From Subdoligranulum sp. CAG:314 (lineage in GTDB: Bacteria > Bacillota > Clostridia > Christensenellales > CAG-314), in the NCBI GenBank assembly GCA_000437915.1, contig FR900987.1:32732-96731 (forward strand): a stretch of DNA of 64,000 bases, given 5' to 3'. The notes below the pieces were generated by a model, which saw only the letters and a program-made list of their open reading frames with translations, did no database searches and was not told the DNA's origin. This document shows positions 7,681-18,028 of this stretch, piece after piece; the stretch's first letter is position 1; every line of letters begins with the position of its first letter. The position numbers and the translations under genes were made by a program.

Positions 7681-8310
7681 TCAGTTTTTTATCCAGCTCT
7701 CGTCGGACGGATTGTCGCGGAACGCAAGCACACGTCGGACGTTCTCCGGACCGATTATTTTTTTCTCCTCAGCCACCTCGCACAGCTCGTCAAGATTGGA
7801 AAGACTCACGTTTTCCACGTTTGCTCCGGAAAGCTTTTCCGCGCTCTTACTCATGTTGTAGGAAAAGATGCTGACAATGCCAAGCACCTCCGCACCCGCC
7901 TCGCGCAAAGCCTCCACCACTTCTATTACGCTTCCGCCCGTGCTGATAAGGTCCTCTATGACCACAACCTTTTCGCCCTTTTCGAGTTTGCCCTCAATGC
8001 GGTTGGTTCTGCCGTGCTCCTTTGCGCCGCTCCTGACGTAACCCGCAGGCAGGCGCAGGATATGCGCCGCGATTGCGCAGTGCGCTATGCCCGCCGTGCT
8101 TGTACCGAACAGAGCCTGAGCTTGAGGATAACGCCGCCTTACCGTTTCCGCAATGGCGTTTTCAACCGCGTCGCGCGCCTCCACGTCGGTCAAAACCAAC
8201 CTGTTGTCGCAATAAATGGGGCTTTTTATGCCGCTTGCCCAAGTAAACGGCTGCTCCGGGCGCAGAAAAACCGCACCTATTTTCAAAAGATAACCCGCTA
8301 TTTCTTTCAT
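7681..8310 (-). CDS. pyrE: Orotate phosphoribosyltransferase
   Basis: Converts orotate + PRPP to orotidine 5'-monophosphate. The 209-residue protein has the type I PRTase PRPP loop VVIEDLISTGGS (near residue 120) and the lysine/arginine-rich catalytic loop before it (RSGAKEHGRTNRIEG). It lies between pyrF (9 bases) and pyrB (10 bases) in the pyr operon. Length is normal for the family. Confidence 0.96.
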   Translation of the reverse strand: MKEIAGYLLKIGAVFLRPEQPFTWASGIKSPIYCDNRLVLTDVEARDAVENAIAETVRRRYPQAQALFGTSTAGIAHCAIAAHILRLPAGYVRSGAKEHGRTNRIEGKLEKGEKVVVIEDLISTGGSVIEVVEALREAGAEVLGIVSIFSYNMSKSAEKLSGANVENVSLSNLDELCEVAEEKKIIGPENVRRVLAFRDNPSDESWIKN

Positions 8311-8319
8311 ATCTGCCTC

Positions 8320-9030
8320 CTATCCCAAAAATTCCTTTACGCAGCGGAAATAAGCCTCCGCGGGGCTCTCGACGGCGGTAATCGGTCTGCCTACCACTAT
8401 GAAGTCACTTCCGATTTCTTTCGCCCTTTGCGGTGTGGTTACGCGCACTTGGTCGCCCTTTTCGCCGTCGGCAAATCTTATGCCGGGCGTGACGGTAAGA
8501 AAATCCTTTCCGCACGCTTCCTTTACAAGACGCGCTTCGAGCGGACTGCACACAACGCCGTCCAGCCCGCACCTTGCCGCATTCTGCGCATAGGAGGCGA
8601 CAGTCGTCTCCATATCGCAATTTATCAGCAGCTCGTTTTTCAACATATTTTCGCTTGTAGACGTGAGTTGGGTTACCGCAATCAGCAGAGGACGCGCGCC
8701 GTCATGCCGCACAAGCCCCTCCGCCGCGCGTTTCATCATTTCGGAGCCGCCTGCGGCGTGCAGGTTTACCATATCCGCTCCGAGATTTGCAAGCACGCTC
8801 ATGGCGCGTCCCACGGTGTTGGGTATGTCGTGCAGTTTTAGGTCGAGAAATACATCGAAGCCCTCGCCCTTCAAACGCCTGACCACGTCCGGTCCCGCAG
8901 AGTAAAACAGCTCCATTCCCACTTTCAAAAAAGGCTTTTTTTCGTAACGCTTAAACAGCCCTACAAAATTGTCAAGCTCCGCCTCCGACGGGAAATCGCA
9001 AGCAACGATAACGTCCTTTCTTTTGTTCAC
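8320..9030 (-). CDS. pyrF: Orotidine 5'-phosphate decarboxylase
   Basis: Decarboxylates OMP to UMP, the last de novo step. The 236-residue TIM barrel carries the catalytic DLKLHDIPNT motif (the DxKxxD signature) and an early VACDFP strand. C-terminal FIVVGRPI is the phosphate-binding end. The start overlaps the end of pyrD by 4 bases (ATGA), showing tight translational coupling. Confidence 0.96.
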   Translation of the reverse strand: MNKRKDVIVACDFPSEAELDNFVGLFKRYEKKPFLKVGMELFYSAGPDVVRRLKGEGFDVFLDLKLHDIPNTVGRAMSVLANLGADMVNLHAAGGSEMMKRAAEGLVRHDGARPLLIAVTQLTSTSENMLKNELLINCDMETTVASYAQNAARCGLDGVVCSPLEARLVKEACGKDFLTVTPGIRFADGEKGDQVRVTTPQRAKEIGSDFIVVGRPITAVESPAEAYFRCVKEFLG

Positions 9031-9941
9031 CTGTGCGCTCCTCCGATAATATCGCTTATTTTTTTTATGCCGTATTTTTTCATGACTCGGGGCAAGTCTT
9101 CGATTATTTCCTTGCAGGCGAAGGGATTGACGAGGTTTGCCGCGCCCACCTGCACGGCAGTCGCGCCCGCAAGCATCATTTCCGCAACGTCCTCGGCGCT
9201 CTCCACTCCTCCCATGCCCATAATGGGAATTTTCACCGCTTCGTACACGTCGTAGACCATGCGCAAGGCAACGGGAAACAACGCGCCCCCCGACAGTCCG
9301 CCCCTTTTGTTTGCAAGAACGGGTTTAAAGGTCTTTAAATCTATCCTCATGCCCAAAAGCGTGTTAATCAGGCTCAGCCCGTCCGCGCCCGCGTCCTCGC
9401 ACGCTTTGGCAATTTCCGTTATATCGGTGACGTTGGGGCTGAGTTTTACGTAAACGGGCTTTTTCACGGCGGCTTTGACGGCGCTCGTGACGCGAGCCGC
9501 GTTTTTCGCGTCGGTTCCGAAAGACATACCGCCGTTGTGGACGTTGGGGCAGCTTATGTTTAGCTCTATCAGCCCCACCTGTTCGCAGCCGTCGAAGATT
9601 TCGGCGCAGCGCACGTATTCTTCAACCGAAAAGCCGCCCACGTTGGCAATGACCTTTTTCCCGTAAATTTTTGAAAGCTCTCCAAGCTCCTCTTTTGCCA
9701 CCTTTTCCGCACCGGGGTTCTGCAAGCCGACGGAGTTCAACATACCGCTTTTGGTTTCCGCTATGCGCGGACAAGGGTTGCCGTCGCGCGGGTTTAAGGT
9801 CGTCCCCTTGAAGCTGAACGAGCCGAGTATGTTTATGTCGTAAAACTCCGAAAAGACGCTGCCGTAACCGAAGGTTCCGCTTGCGGGAATAACGGGATTG
9901 TCCAGAACAAGACCGCTCAAACTGACCTTGGTGTCTACCAT
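9027..9941 (-). CDS. pyrD: Dihydroorotate dehydrogenase, class 1B catalytic subunit
   Basis: Oxidises dihydroorotate to orotate. The class 1B form passes electrons via PyrK to NAD+. The 304-residue TIM barrel has SGTFGYG near the N-terminus and the catalytic cysteine in NISCPNVHNGG, as in class 1B. I take the ATG at 9941, which has GGAGGT 5 bases upstream. A longer in-frame GTG extension to 9980 lies wholly inside pyrK and has no good RBS. It overlaps the end of pyrK by 7 bases. Confidence 0.95.
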   Translation of the reverse strand: MVDTKVSLSGLVLDNPVIPASGTFGYGSVFSEFYDINILGSFSFKGTTLNPRDGNPCPRIAETKSGMLNSVGLQNPGAEKVAKEELGELSKIYGKKVIANVGGFSVEEYVRCAEIFDGCEQVGLIELNISCPNVHNGGMSFGTDAKNAARVTSAVKAAVKKPVYVKLSPNVTDITEIAKACEDAGADGLSLINTLLGMRIDLKTFKPVLANKRGGLSGGALFPVALRMVYDVYEAVKIPIMGMGGVESAEDVAEMMLAGATAVQVGAANLVNPFACKEIIEDLPRVMKKYGIKKISDIIGGAHR

Positions 9942-10672
9942 ATTACCTCCTCCGAGCTGAACACGGGACCGTCGGCGCACACCCGCCTTACTCCTTGCGT
10001 AGTGTTGACCGCACAGCCCATGCAGGCGCCGAAGCCGCAGCCCATGCGCTCTTCGAGACTAACCTCTCCCCTGATTTCGAGAGAAGCGCTCAGCACTTTA
10101 AGCATTGCCTTGGGACCGCACGCGAAAAAGAAGTCGCAGTCCGTCTGACGCGGCAGAGCCGCCGCGACTGTTCCCTTTAAGCCTGCGGAGCCGTCCAATG
10201 TCGCAATTTCCACTTGGGCGCCGACGGCTTTGAACTCGTCCGCAAGCATGACGTCCGCAGCCGAATTGAAGCCCAGCGCGACATAGGCATTTTTCCCGCT
10301 TTCAATCAGCCTTTTTGCCAAAAGCAACAGAGGAGGAGCGCCTACGCCGCCGCCGCAAATCAGCGCGGTTTTTTTGCATTTGTCCAAACTGAAACCGTTT
10401 CCAAGCCCCGTCAAGGCCCTGACTCTGTCCCCCTTTTTCAACGAGGACATATATTCCGTACCTTTGCCCGTCACCTTGTAGACAAGGCGTATACCGTCGC
10501 CGTAAACGTCGCACACGGATATGGGACGACGCAGAAAAAAGCCGTCAAGCGCCACTTCGACGAATTGCCCCGCCCTTATGCCCGCGCGGCAATCGCCTTT
10601 GAGTCTCAAATCATACACGTCGGCGGCAATTTTTTCGTTGCTTGCCGTTTCAAAAATAACTTCCTTTTTCAT
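9935..10672 (-). CDS. pyrK: Dihydroorotate dehydrogenase electron-transfer subunit
   Basis: The FAD/[2Fe-2S] subunit that links PyrD to NAD+. The ferredoxin-reductase-like fold has RPISVCD (FAD) and GGGVGAPPLL (pyridine nucleotide). The C-terminal cluster site CGFGACMGCAVN...C (near residues 210-225) provides four cysteines for the 2Fe-2S centre. I chose the ATG at 10672 (MKKEVIFETA); a TTG 12 bases upstream overlaps the carB stop and lacks an RBS. Length about 245 residues, normal for PyrK. Confidence 0.95.
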   Translation of the reverse strand: MKKEVIFETASNEKIAADVYDLRLKGDCRAGIRAGQFVEVALDGFFLRRPISVCDVYGDGIRLVYKVTGKGTEYMSSLKKGDRVRALTGLGNGFSLDKCKKTALICGGGVGAPPLLLLAKRLIESGKNAYVALGFNSAADVMLADEFKAVGAQVEIATLDGSAGLKGTVAAALPRQTDCDFFFACGPKAMLKVLSASLEIRGEVSLEERMGCGFGACMGCAVNTTQGVRRVCADGPVFSSEEVIW

Positions 10673-10680
10673 TTGCCTTT

Positions 10681-13600
10681 TCAAGAATCTATCGTGCTGA
10701 CGGTAATGGTGATTTCTTCAAGCACGTCAAGCAGGGCGCGCACCGTTTCGAGAGCGGTGAACATGGTTACGTTGTTTTCCACCGCGCACCGTCTTATCTG
10801 AAAGCCGTCCGTTTGTTGGTCAACCGAATCTATGTCGCGCGTGTTGATTACGTAATTTACGTACCCCTTGCGTATGGAGTCGAGTATTTCTTCGCTGCCG
10901 TCGCTTATTTTCTTTTTTGCGCGCGTCTTTATCCCCCTGCTTTTGAGGTATTTCGCGGTGCCTGTCGTTGCCTCGATGTTGAAGCCGAGCCTGTAAAACC
11001 TCTCTATGAGAGGAAAAGCCTCGTCCTTGTCCTTGTCTGCAATGGTGACGAACACCGTTCCGTAATTGACCACGTTCATGCCCGAAGCCTGCAACGCCTT
11101 GTACAGCGCGCGGGTAAACTTTTCGTCGTAGCCTATCGCCTCGCCCGTGGACTTCATTTCGGGGGAAAGGTATGCGTCCAGACCGTGGATTTTGCTGAAC
11201 GAGAATACGGGCACCTTGACGTACCACTTTTTCTTTTCCTCGGGATACAGCTCCGTCAGTCCCTGTTCTTTCAGGCTTTTGCCCAGCATAACCAACGTGG
11301 CGATGTCGGCAAGCGAAAAACCAGTCGCCTTTGAAAGGAAGGGCACCGTCCGCGACGAGCGCGGATTGACTTCTATGACAAAAACATTGTCGTCCTTGTC
11401 CACAATGAACTGAATGTTGTAAAGCCCCACTATGCCTATACCCTTTCCCAGCTTCAAGGTGTAGTCCAAAATGGTTTCCTTTACCTTCCGACTCAGGCTG
11501 AACGAAGGATAAACGCTTATGCTGTCGCCCGAGTGTATGCCCGTGCGTTCAATCAACTCCATGATTCCCGGCACGAACACGTCCGTTCCGTCGCACACGG
11601 CGTCCACCTCGCACTCCTTGCCCACTATGTATTTGTCTACAAGCACGGGCTGTTTTTCGTCGATTCTGACGGCGTTTTCGAGATAGTGCCTGAGCGTGTC
11701 GTCGCTGCCCACAATCTGCATCGCGCGCCCGCCCAAAACAAAGCTCGGTCTGACAAGCACGGGATAGCCTATTTCGTTTGCGGCTCTCACGCCGTCCTCG
11801 ATTTTGGTAACGGCATATCCCTCGGGCTGCGGAATATTCAGCTTTTTGAGGATTTTTTCAAACGAATCCCTGTTCTCGGCGCGCTCGATTGCTTCGACTC
11901 CCGTGCCGATTATGTTGACGTCGAACTCTTTTAGCTTGTCCGCAAGATTGATTGCCGTCTGACCGCCCAAAGACGCAATAACCCCCAGCGGCTTTTCAAG
12001 CTCCAAAACATTGAGAACGTCCTCTGTCGTCAACGGCTCGAAATACAGCTTGTCCGCCGTCGTATAGTCGGTTGACACCGTTTCGGGGTTGTTGTTGATT
12101 ATTATCGCTTCATAGCCGAAGTCGCGTATGGTCTTGATTGCGTGCACCGTGCTGTAATCGAACTCGACGCCCTGACCGATTCTGATAGGTCCGCTTCCCA
12201 AAACCACGATTTTGGTTTTGCCGTCGTCCCGCGTCTCGTTTTCTCTTTCGTATGTGGAGTAAAAGTAAGGCACATAGCTTTCAAACTCGCTTGCGCAGGT
12301 ATCTATCATTTTGTAAACGGGAAACAGCCCGATTGATTTGCGCAGCTCAAAGACCTCCTTCAAGGTCATATCCCAGCATTTGGCAATGTACTCGTCGCAG
12401 AAACCCATGCGCTTGGCTTCTCTTAAAACGGCAAGGTCGCGCTTTCCGCTCTTGATTGCGCCCTCAAAGTCCACAATGTTTTTGATTTTGTCCAAAAAGA
12501 ACATATCTATTTTTGTAAGCTCATACAGACGTTTCAAGGGACAGCCCAGCCGCATAAGCTGCGCCATAGCGAAAATTCTGTCGTCGCGCCCCGTTTTTAT
12601 GTATTCTGCAAGCTCTTCCGCGGTTTGGGCGTCAAACTTTTTAAGCTCCAAATGACTCGCCCCTATTTCCAGAGAACGCACGGCTTTCAAGAGGCTTTCC
12701 TCCATGGTGCGCCCGATACTCATAACTTCTCCCGTAGCCTTCATCTGCGTGCTCAGCACGTTGGGCGCGGTGGCGAATTTGTCAAAGGGAAATCTCGCTA
12801 TTTTGGTTACCACATAGTCAAGAGCCGGCTCGAAGCACGCGGGAGTGTTTGCAAGCATTATTTCGTCGAGACGCATACCCACCGCTATTTTTGCGGACAC
12901 GCGCGCAATGGGGTATCCGCTCGCCTTGCTTGCCAAAGCCGACGAACGGGAAACTCTCGGATTTACCTCTATCAAAAAATAGTCGAAGGACTGCGGGTCC
13001 AGCGCGAACTGTACGTTGCAGCCGCCCTCTATTTTCAACGCCCGTATGATTTTGAGCGCGCTGTCTCTCAAAAGCTGATATTCCTTGTTTGTAAGCGTCT
13101 GACTTGGCGCGACCACTATGCTGTCGCCCGTGTGTATTCCCACAGGGTCGAGGTTTTCCATATTGCAGACGGCTATCGCCGTGTCGTTCGCGTCGCGGAC
13201 AACCTCGTACTCTATTTCCTTGAAGCCTCTAATGCTCTTTTCCACAAGCACCTGTCTGACGGGAGAAAGGCGCAGCGCGTTTTTCATAATTTCTCTCAGC
13301 TGCTCCTCGTTGTCCGCAAAGCCGCCGCCCGTGCCCCCAAGGGTGAATGCGGGACGCAGCACGACGGGATACCCTATTTTTTCCGCAGCGGAAACAGCCT
13401 CTTCCGCGGAGTGCGTAATCATGCTTGGCAGCACAGGCTCGCCCAGACTCTCGCACAGCTCCTTGAACTTTTCTCTGTCCTCGGCGCACTCTATGCTCTG
13501 CGCGGAGGTGCCCAAAAGCTCCACCTGACACTCGCTTAATACTCCTTTTTTCTCAAGCTGCATGGCAAGATTGAGTCCGGTCTGCCCGCCAAGCCCCGGT

Positions 13601-13860
13601 ATAAGCGCGTCGGGACGCTCGAAACGAAGTATTTTGGCAACGTATTCCAGCGTGAGAGGCTCCATATAAACCTTGTCCGCCACGGTTGTGTCGGTCATGA
13701 TTGTCGCGGGGTTGGAGTTTACCAGTATGACCTCGTAGCCCTCCTCTTTGAGCGCCAGACACGCCTGTGTGCCAGCGTAATCGAACTCCGCCGCCTGTCC
13801 TATGACTATGGGACCGCTGCCTATGACCATTATTTTCTTAATATCCTTTCTTTTGGGCAT
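10681..13860 (-). CDS. carB: Carbamoyl-phosphate synthase large chain
   Basis: Makes carbamoyl phosphate from ammonia (channelled from CarA), bicarbonate and 2 ATP. The 1059-residue protein shows the two homologous ATP-grasp halves: [15 protein letters not shown] with [10 protein letters not shown] in the first, and [16 protein letters not shown] in the second (near residue 555). Each half has an EVNPRxSRS ligand loop. The C-terminal MGS-like domain ([12 protein letters not shown]) is the site where UMP or other effectors act in the family. It lies between carA (10 bases) and pyrK. No frameshift or truncation. Confidence 0.97.
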   Translation of the reverse strand: MPKRKDIKKIMVIGSGPIVIGQAAEFDYAGTQACLALKEEGYEVILVNSNPATIMTDTTVADKVYMEPLTLEYVAKILRFERPDALIPGLGGQTGLNLAMQLEKKGVLSECQVELLGTSAQSIECAEDREKFKELCESLGEPVLPSMITHSAEEAVSAAEKIGYPVVLRPAFTLGGTGGGFADNEEQLREIMKNALRLSPVRQVLVEKSIRGFKEIEYEVVRDANDTAIAVCNMENLDPVGIHTGDSIVVAPSQTLTNKEYQLLRDSALKIIRALKIEGGCNVQFALDPQSFDYFLIEVNPRVSRSSALASKASGYPIARVSAKIAVGMRLDEIMLANTPACFEPALDYVVTKIARFPFDKFATAPNVLSTQMKATGEVMSIGRTMEESLLKAVRSLEIGASHLELKKFDAQTAEELAEYIKTGRDDRIFAMAQLMRLGCPLKRLYELTKIDMFFLDKIKNIVDFEGAIKSGKRDLAVLREAKRMGFCDEYIAKCWDMTLKEVFELRKSIGLFPVYKMIDTCASEFESYVPYFYSTYERENETRDDGKTKIVVLGSGPIRIGQGVEFDYSTVHAIKTIRDFGYEAIIINNNPETVSTDYTTADKLYFEPLTTEDVLNVLELEKPLGVIASLGGQTAINLADKLKEFDVNIIGTGVEAIERAENRDSFEKILKKLNIPQPEGYAVTKIEDGVRAANEIGYPVLVRPSFVLGGRAMQIVGSDDTLRHYLENAVRIDEKQPVLVDKYIVGKECEVDAVCDGTDVFVPGIMELIERTGIHSGDSISVYPSFSLSRKVKETILDYTLKLGKGIGIVGLYNIQFIVDKDDNVFVIEVNPRSSRTVPFLSKATGFSLADIATLVMLGKSLKEQGLTELYPEEKKKWYVKVPVFSFSKIHGLDAYLSPEMKSTGEAIGYDEKFTRALYKALQASGMNVVNYGTVFVTIADKDKDEAFPLIERFYRLGFNIEATTGTAKYLKSRGIKTRAKKKISDGSEEILDSIRKGYVNYVINTRDIDSVDQQTDGFQIRRCAVENNVTMFTALETVRALLDVLEEITITVSTIDS

Positions 13861-13870
13861 AACAATCTCC

Positions 13871-14962
13871 TCAATCCTTTTTGTTCGCCGCCATAAGGCG
13901 CACGAATTTGTCGAACAGGTATCCGCTGTCCTGCGGTCCCGGCGCGCTCTCGGGATGAAACTGCACCGTAAACAACCTGTCTTTTACGCACTCCATGCCC
14001 TCGACCGTGCCGTCCAGCAAATTTTCGTGAGTGACTTTGAGTCCCGTGCCCGACAGACTGTCCCTGTCTATGGCGTAGCTGTGGTTTTGGCTTGTGATTT
14101 CCAGCCTGCCCGTTTCAAGGTTTCTGACGGGGTGGTTGCCGCCGCGATGACCGAATTTGAGCTTGAAGGTCTTTGCGCCGTAAGCAAGCCCTGCAAGCTG
14201 ATGTCCCAGACAAATGCCGAAAACGGGATATCTGCCGCGGATTTTTTTGAGCAGCTCCGCCGTTTCGGGCACGTCGGACGGGTCCCCGGGACCGTTGGAG
14301 AAAAACACGCCGTCGGGAGACAAAGCCGCAATTTCCTCCGTAGCAGTGTCGAACGGCACCACCGTCACGTTGCAGCCGCGCGCGTTGAGACATCTGACTA
14401 TATTGAGCTTTATGCCGCAATCCACGGCGACAACGTCGAATTTGGCGTGCGCCGTGCGCGAAAACCACTTTTTCCGCGTGGAAACGCAGCTGACTGCGTT
14501 GCGCGGCAGAGGACGTTCAAGACGTTTAAGCGCCCCCTGCGTAGAAACGTCCGAAGAAGTTATGATTCCTTTCTGACTGCCCTCGTTTCTCAGTTTTCGG
14601 GCAAGACACCTAGTGTCTATGCCGGAAATGCCGACTATACCGTACTCACTCATAATTTCGTCCAGAGTTTTGGTATATCGGAAATTGCTCGGCCTGCCGT
14701 TGTAGTCACGCACGACAAGCCCGCCGATTGAGGGCACGCGGGTTTCGTAATCCTCGTCGCACACGCCGTAATTGCCGATTAAAGGATAAGTCATAACCAC
14801 AGCCTGAAACGTGTAGCTCGGGTCGCTCACTATTTCCTGATAGCCGACGGGAGAGGTATTGAAGACCAGCTCGCACACCGCCTCCCTGTCTGCGCCGAAG
14901 CCATAGCCCTCGAATACCGTGCCGTCGCCGAGCACTAATTTTTTGTCGTATTTTCTTTCCAT
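13871..14962 (-). CDS. carA: Carbamoyl-phosphate synthase small chain (glutaminase)
   Basis: Hydrolyses glutamine to feed ammonia to CarB. The 363-residue protein has the N-terminal CPSase small-chain domain and a class I GATase domain with the nucleophile in FGICLGHQL and the His/Glu pair in [10 protein letters not shown]. Its start lies 28 bases inside the end of pyrC, so translation of the two is probably coupled. Second gene of the pyr operon. Confidence 0.97.
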   Translation of the reverse strand: MERKYDKKLVLGDGTVFEGYGFGADREAVCELVFNTSPVGYQEIVSDPSYTFQAVVMTYPLIGNYGVCDEDYETRVPSIGGLVVRDYNGRPSNFRYTKTLDEIMSEYGIVGISGIDTRCLARKLRNEGSQKGIITSSDVSTQGALKRLERPLPRNAVSCVSTRKKWFSRTAHAKFDVVAVDCGIKLNIVRCLNARGCNVTVVPFDTATEEIAALSPDGVFFSNGPGDPSDVPETAELLKKIRGRYPVFGICLGHQLAGLAYGAKTFKLKFGHRGGNHPVRNLETGRLEITSQNHSYAIDRDSLSGTGLKVTHENLLDGTVEGMECVKDRLFTVQFHPESAPGPQDSGYLFDKFVRLMAANKKD

Positions 14963-16203
14963 ACCGTTCTCCCGTTCTTTAACGTAAGCAAAACCCTTCC
15001 GAACACCTTTTTACCCGCAAAGGGCGTGCTTTTGCCCTTGGACAAAAAGTTTTCGGGATTTATTTCAAACGACGCGTTGAGGTCTATGACGGTCAAATCC
15101 GCCGGACTTCCCGCCGCGAGCAGTCCTCCTTGCAGCCCGAAACGCCTGCGCGGACTCACGCACATCGCTTCAATCAGCCTTTTGAGAGGAAGATTTTTTT
15201 TCTTTACCAATTCCGTGTACAGCACCGGAAAAGCCGTTTCAAGCCCCACGACGCCCATAGCGCTGTCCTTCAAGCCCTTGGACTTTTCCTCCGCGGAATG
15301 CGGCGCGTGGTCGGTGGCAATCATGTCCACCGTTCCGTCAAAAAGACCTTCGACAAGCGCCTCTCTGTCCTTAATCCCCCTCAAAGGAGGATTCATCTTG
15401 AATCTGCCGTCGTCTTGAAGACAGCCGTCGTCAAGACACAGATAATGCGGAGCCGTTTCGCACGTCACGTCTATGCCGTCAGCCTTCGCCTGTCGGATAA
15501 GAGCGACAGACTCCTTTGCGGAAACGTGGCAAACGTGGTATTTCACGCCGGTTTGCTTGGCAAGCTCGAGGTCGCGTTCAATCATTTTATATTCGCTTGC
15601 GCTGCTTATACCTTTGTGTCCGTTAAGCCGCTGAAATTCACATTCGTTTACGTAACCGCCCGCTGCCAGCTCTCTTACCTCGCAGTGCGCCGCAATCACC
15701 TTGCCCAGCGCTTTTGCTTGAAGCATTGCCTCTTTTAAAAGCCGCGCGTCGTCCACACCGCTGCCGTCGTCCGAAAAAGCGGAGACAAAGGGAGCCATGG
15801 CTTTGAGGTCGGCAAGCTCCAAGCCCCGCCTTCCTTTTGTGATACAGCCGTAAGGCACAACCTCTATGACCGCGTCGCGTTCTATAATTTCAAGCTCCCG
15901 TTTCAGATTTTCCAAGCTGTCGGGCGGAGGGAGCAGATTGGGCATGGCGCACACCGCGGTGTAGCCTCCCCTTGCCGCAGCCATCGATCCGCTTGAAATG
16001 CTTTCCTTATAAAAAAATCCCGGCTCTCTGAAATGAACGTGCACATCAGCAAAACCGGGAACGATAATACAATCGGTGAAATCCGACTCCTCGAAAATGT
16101 CTCCGCCGTCAAACGAAACAATGCGGCTGCCGCTCACCGCGAGATTTTCCCGCGAAAAGCCGCCGTCGTGAAAAACCCATGCGTTTTTAAACAATCTGTT
16201 CAA
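14935..16203 (-). CDS. pyrC: Dihydroorotase, type I
   Basis: Cyclises carbamoyl-aspartate to dihydroorotate. The 422-residue amidohydrolase has the metal-binding DVHVHFREPGF, a second histidine in AAHCE, and TDHAPHS near the C-terminus, all as in type I (Bacillus-like) enzymes. I take the TTG at 16203 as the start: AGGAG lies 7 bases upstream. The longer frame back to 16278 contains the promoter hexamers at 16238-16266 and so cannot be translated from that transcript. First gene of the pyr operon. Confidence 0.93.
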   Translation of the reverse strand: MNRLFKNAWVFHDGGFSRENLAVSGSRIVSFDGGDIFEESDFTDCIIVPGFADVHVHFREPGFFYKESISSGSMAAARGGYTAVCAMPNLLPPPDSLENLKRELEIIERDAVIEVVPYGCITKGRRGLELADLKAMAPFVSAFSDDGSGVDDARLLKEAMLQAKALGKVIAAHCEVRELAAGGYVNECEFQRLNGHKGISSASEYKMIERDLELAKQTGVKYHVCHVSAKESVALIRQAKADGIDVTCETAPHYLCLDDGCLQDDGRFKMNPPLRGIKDREALVEGLFDGTVDMIATDHAPHSAEEKSKGLKDSAMGVVGLETAFPVLYTELVKKKNLPLKRLIEAMCVSPRRRFGLQGGLLAAGSPADLTVIDLNASFEINPENFLSKGKSTPFAGKKVFGRVLLTLKNGRTVWKENTTKN

Positions 16204-16237
16204 AAGCCGTCTCCTTGTCTCTTTTACGCCGTTGCTT

Positions 16238-16266
16238 ATTTTGATAGAAACGCGCGTTTTTGTCAA
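16238..16266 (-). promoter_or_regulatory. Promoter of the pyr operon
   Basis: On the minus strand TTGACA (16266-16261), a 17-base spacer and CAAAAT (16243-16238). The leader would be only about 28 bases, too short for a PyrR-type attenuator, so control must be at initiation or elsewhere. Confidence 0.7.
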
Positions 16267-16292
16267 CTGTTTTGACATGAAAAATATGTGAT

Positions 16293-16330
16293 TTTTGTCC
16301 CGCGGATTGCCGTCAACCCGCAGGACAAAA
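16293..16330 (-). terminator. Hairpin at the end of the pur operon
   Basis: TTTTGTCC and GGACAAAA close a stem that also pairs GCGG with CCGC. On the minus strand it lies just after fhs, but there is no clean T run after the stem. Termination may be weak, and read-through into the pyr operon is possible. Confidence 0.5.
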
Positions 16331-16335
16331 TTTCG

Positions 16336-18006
16336 TTAAAACAACCCGCTTATTTTCCCGGAAGCGTCCACGTCAATCTTTTCCGCGCTCGGCACCTTGC
16401 CGAGACCGGGCATGGTCATAATGTCCCCTGTCAGCGCAACGAGAAAACCCGCGCCGCTTGACACCTTGACGTTTCTCACGGTAACCGCAAAGCCGTCCGG
16501 CGCGCCGAGTCGCGTCTGCTCGTCCGAAAAGCTGTACTGAGTTTTTGCCACGCACACGGGCAGCTTGTCAAAGCCCAGCCTTGTCAGATTGGCAATCTGT
16601 TTTTTCGCCTGAGGCGTAAACACCGCTCCGCTCCCTCTGTACACTTTGGTTACGATTTTTTCCAGCTTGGTTTCAATGGAGTCGTCCGTTTCGTAAGCAA
16701 AACGAAAATCGTTTTTCTTTTCGCACAGACTCACAACCTCTCTCGCAAGAGCCTCGCCGCCCTCGCCGCCCTTTGCCCACACCTCGGACAAAGCCACGTT
16801 TACGTTGAGCGCGCGGCATTGTTTTTCGATAAATTCAAGCTCTCTTTCCGTGTCGGCGGGGAAACGGTTTATCGCCACCACGCAGGGCAGTCCGAAAACG
16901 TTTGTCACGTTGTCTATATGCCTTAAAAGATTGGGCAAACCCTTTTGGAGCGCGTCAAGATTTTCCTCGTCGAGAGCCGCTTTTGCAACTCCGCCGTGAT
17001 GCTTCAAAGCGCGGACTGTCGCCACTATCACTACCGCGGAGGGCTTTAACCCCGCCATACGGCATTTTATGTCGAAGAATTTTTCCGCACCCAAATCGGC
17101 GCCGAAGCCCGCCTCCGTCACGGCGTAATCGGCAAGCCGCATGGCAAGCCTTGTCGCCATAATGGAATTGCAGCCGTGAGCGATGTTTGCAAAGGGACCG
17201 CCGTGCACAAAGGCGGGAGTGTGCTCCAAAGTCTGCACGAGATTGGGCTTCAACGCGTCCTTCAAGAGGGCTGCCATAGCTCCCTGCGCGTTGAGCTGTC
17301 CCGCTTTGACAGGCTCGCCCCCGTAGGTGTAGCCTACCGTTATGTCGGCAAGTCTCCGCTTCAAATCCGACATGTCGTATGCAAGGCAAAGAATCGCCAT
17401 AATTTCGCTTGCCGCCGTGATGTCGAAGCCGTCCTCGCGCGGCGTGCCGTTTGCCTTGCCGCCCAGACCGTCGGTCACGAACCGCAGCTGTCTGTCGTTC
17501 ATGTCCACGCATCTGCGCCACGTTATCTGACGGGGGTCTATATTTAACGAATTGCCCTGATAAATATGGTTGTCAATCATCGCCGCAAGCAGATTGTTTG
17601 CGGCGCCTATGGCATGGAAGTCGCCCGTAAAGTGCAGATTTATGTCCTCCATGGGCACGACCTGAGCGTAACCTCCGCCCGCCGCGCCGCCCTTGACGCC
17701 GAACACGGGTCCCAGCGACGGCTCGCGCAGCGCGACCGCCACGCTTTTGCCAAGCCGCTTCAACCCGTCCGCAAGACCTATTGTCGTCGTCGTCTTGCCC
17801 TCTCCCGCGGGAGTGGGGTTGATTGCGGTAACAAGAATCAGCTTGCCGTCCTTTCCCTTTGTTTCGTTCAGAAAATTGTAGTCTACCTTTGCTTTGTATC
17901 TGCCGTAAGGCTCGATAAATCTGTCGTCAATCCCCGCTTTTTCCGCGATTTCGCCGATGGGCAGCATTTTTACCGACTGCGCTATTTCTATGTCGCTTTT
18001 ATACAT
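16336..18006 (-). CDS. fhs: Formate-tetrahydrofolate ligase
   Basis: Makes 10-formyl-THF from formate, THF and ATP. The 556-residue protein has the P-loop [18 protein letters not shown] near residue 65 and the family segment [19 protein letters not shown]. It is the last gene of the purine operon, 22 bases after purL. Its product is the formyl donor for PurN and PurH, so placement under the same ZTP riboswitch makes metabolic sense. Full length for the family. Confidence 0.97.
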   Translation of the reverse strand: MYKSDIEIAQSVKMLPIGEIAEKAGIDDRFIEPYGRYKAKVDYNFLNETKGKDGKLILVTAINPTPAGEGKTTTTIGLADGLKRLGKSVAVALREPSLGPVFGVKGGAAGGGYAQVVPMEDINLHFTGDFHAIGAANNLLAAMIDNHIYQGNSLNIDPRQITWRRCVDMNDRQLRFVTDGLGGKANGTPREDGFDITAASEIMAILCLAYDMSDLKRRLADITVGYTYGGEPVKAGQLNAQGAMAALLKDALKPNLVQTLEHTPAFVHGGPFANIAHGCNSIMATRLAMRLADYAVTEAGFGADLGAEKFFDIKCRMAGLKPSAVVIVATVRALKHHGGVAKAALDEENLDALQKGLPNLLRHIDNVTNVFGLPCVVAINRFPADTERELEFIEKQCRALNVNVALSEVWAKGGEGGEALAREVVSLCEKKNDFRFAYETDDSIETKLEKIVTKVYRGSGAVFTPQAKKQIANLTRLGFDKLPVCVAKTQYSFSDEQTRLGAPDGFAVTVRNVKVSSGAGFLVALTGDIMTMPGLGKVPSAEKIDVDASGKISGLF

Positions 18007-18028
18007 AATCAGTCCTCCCAGTATCTTT

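Noticed and set aside
9942..9980. N-terminal extension of pyrD
   Set aside because: The extra residues are Arg/Gly-rich, lie inside pyrK, and a strong GGAGGT-ATG pair exists at 9941. Similar extensions of purE, gcvT, ilvE, the oxidoreductase alpha and beta genes, comF and the esterase were trimmed on the same grounds.
16203..16240. PyrR attenuator before pyrC
   Set aside because: The predicted leader is about 28 bases and holds no anti-antiterminator or PyrR-binding loop.
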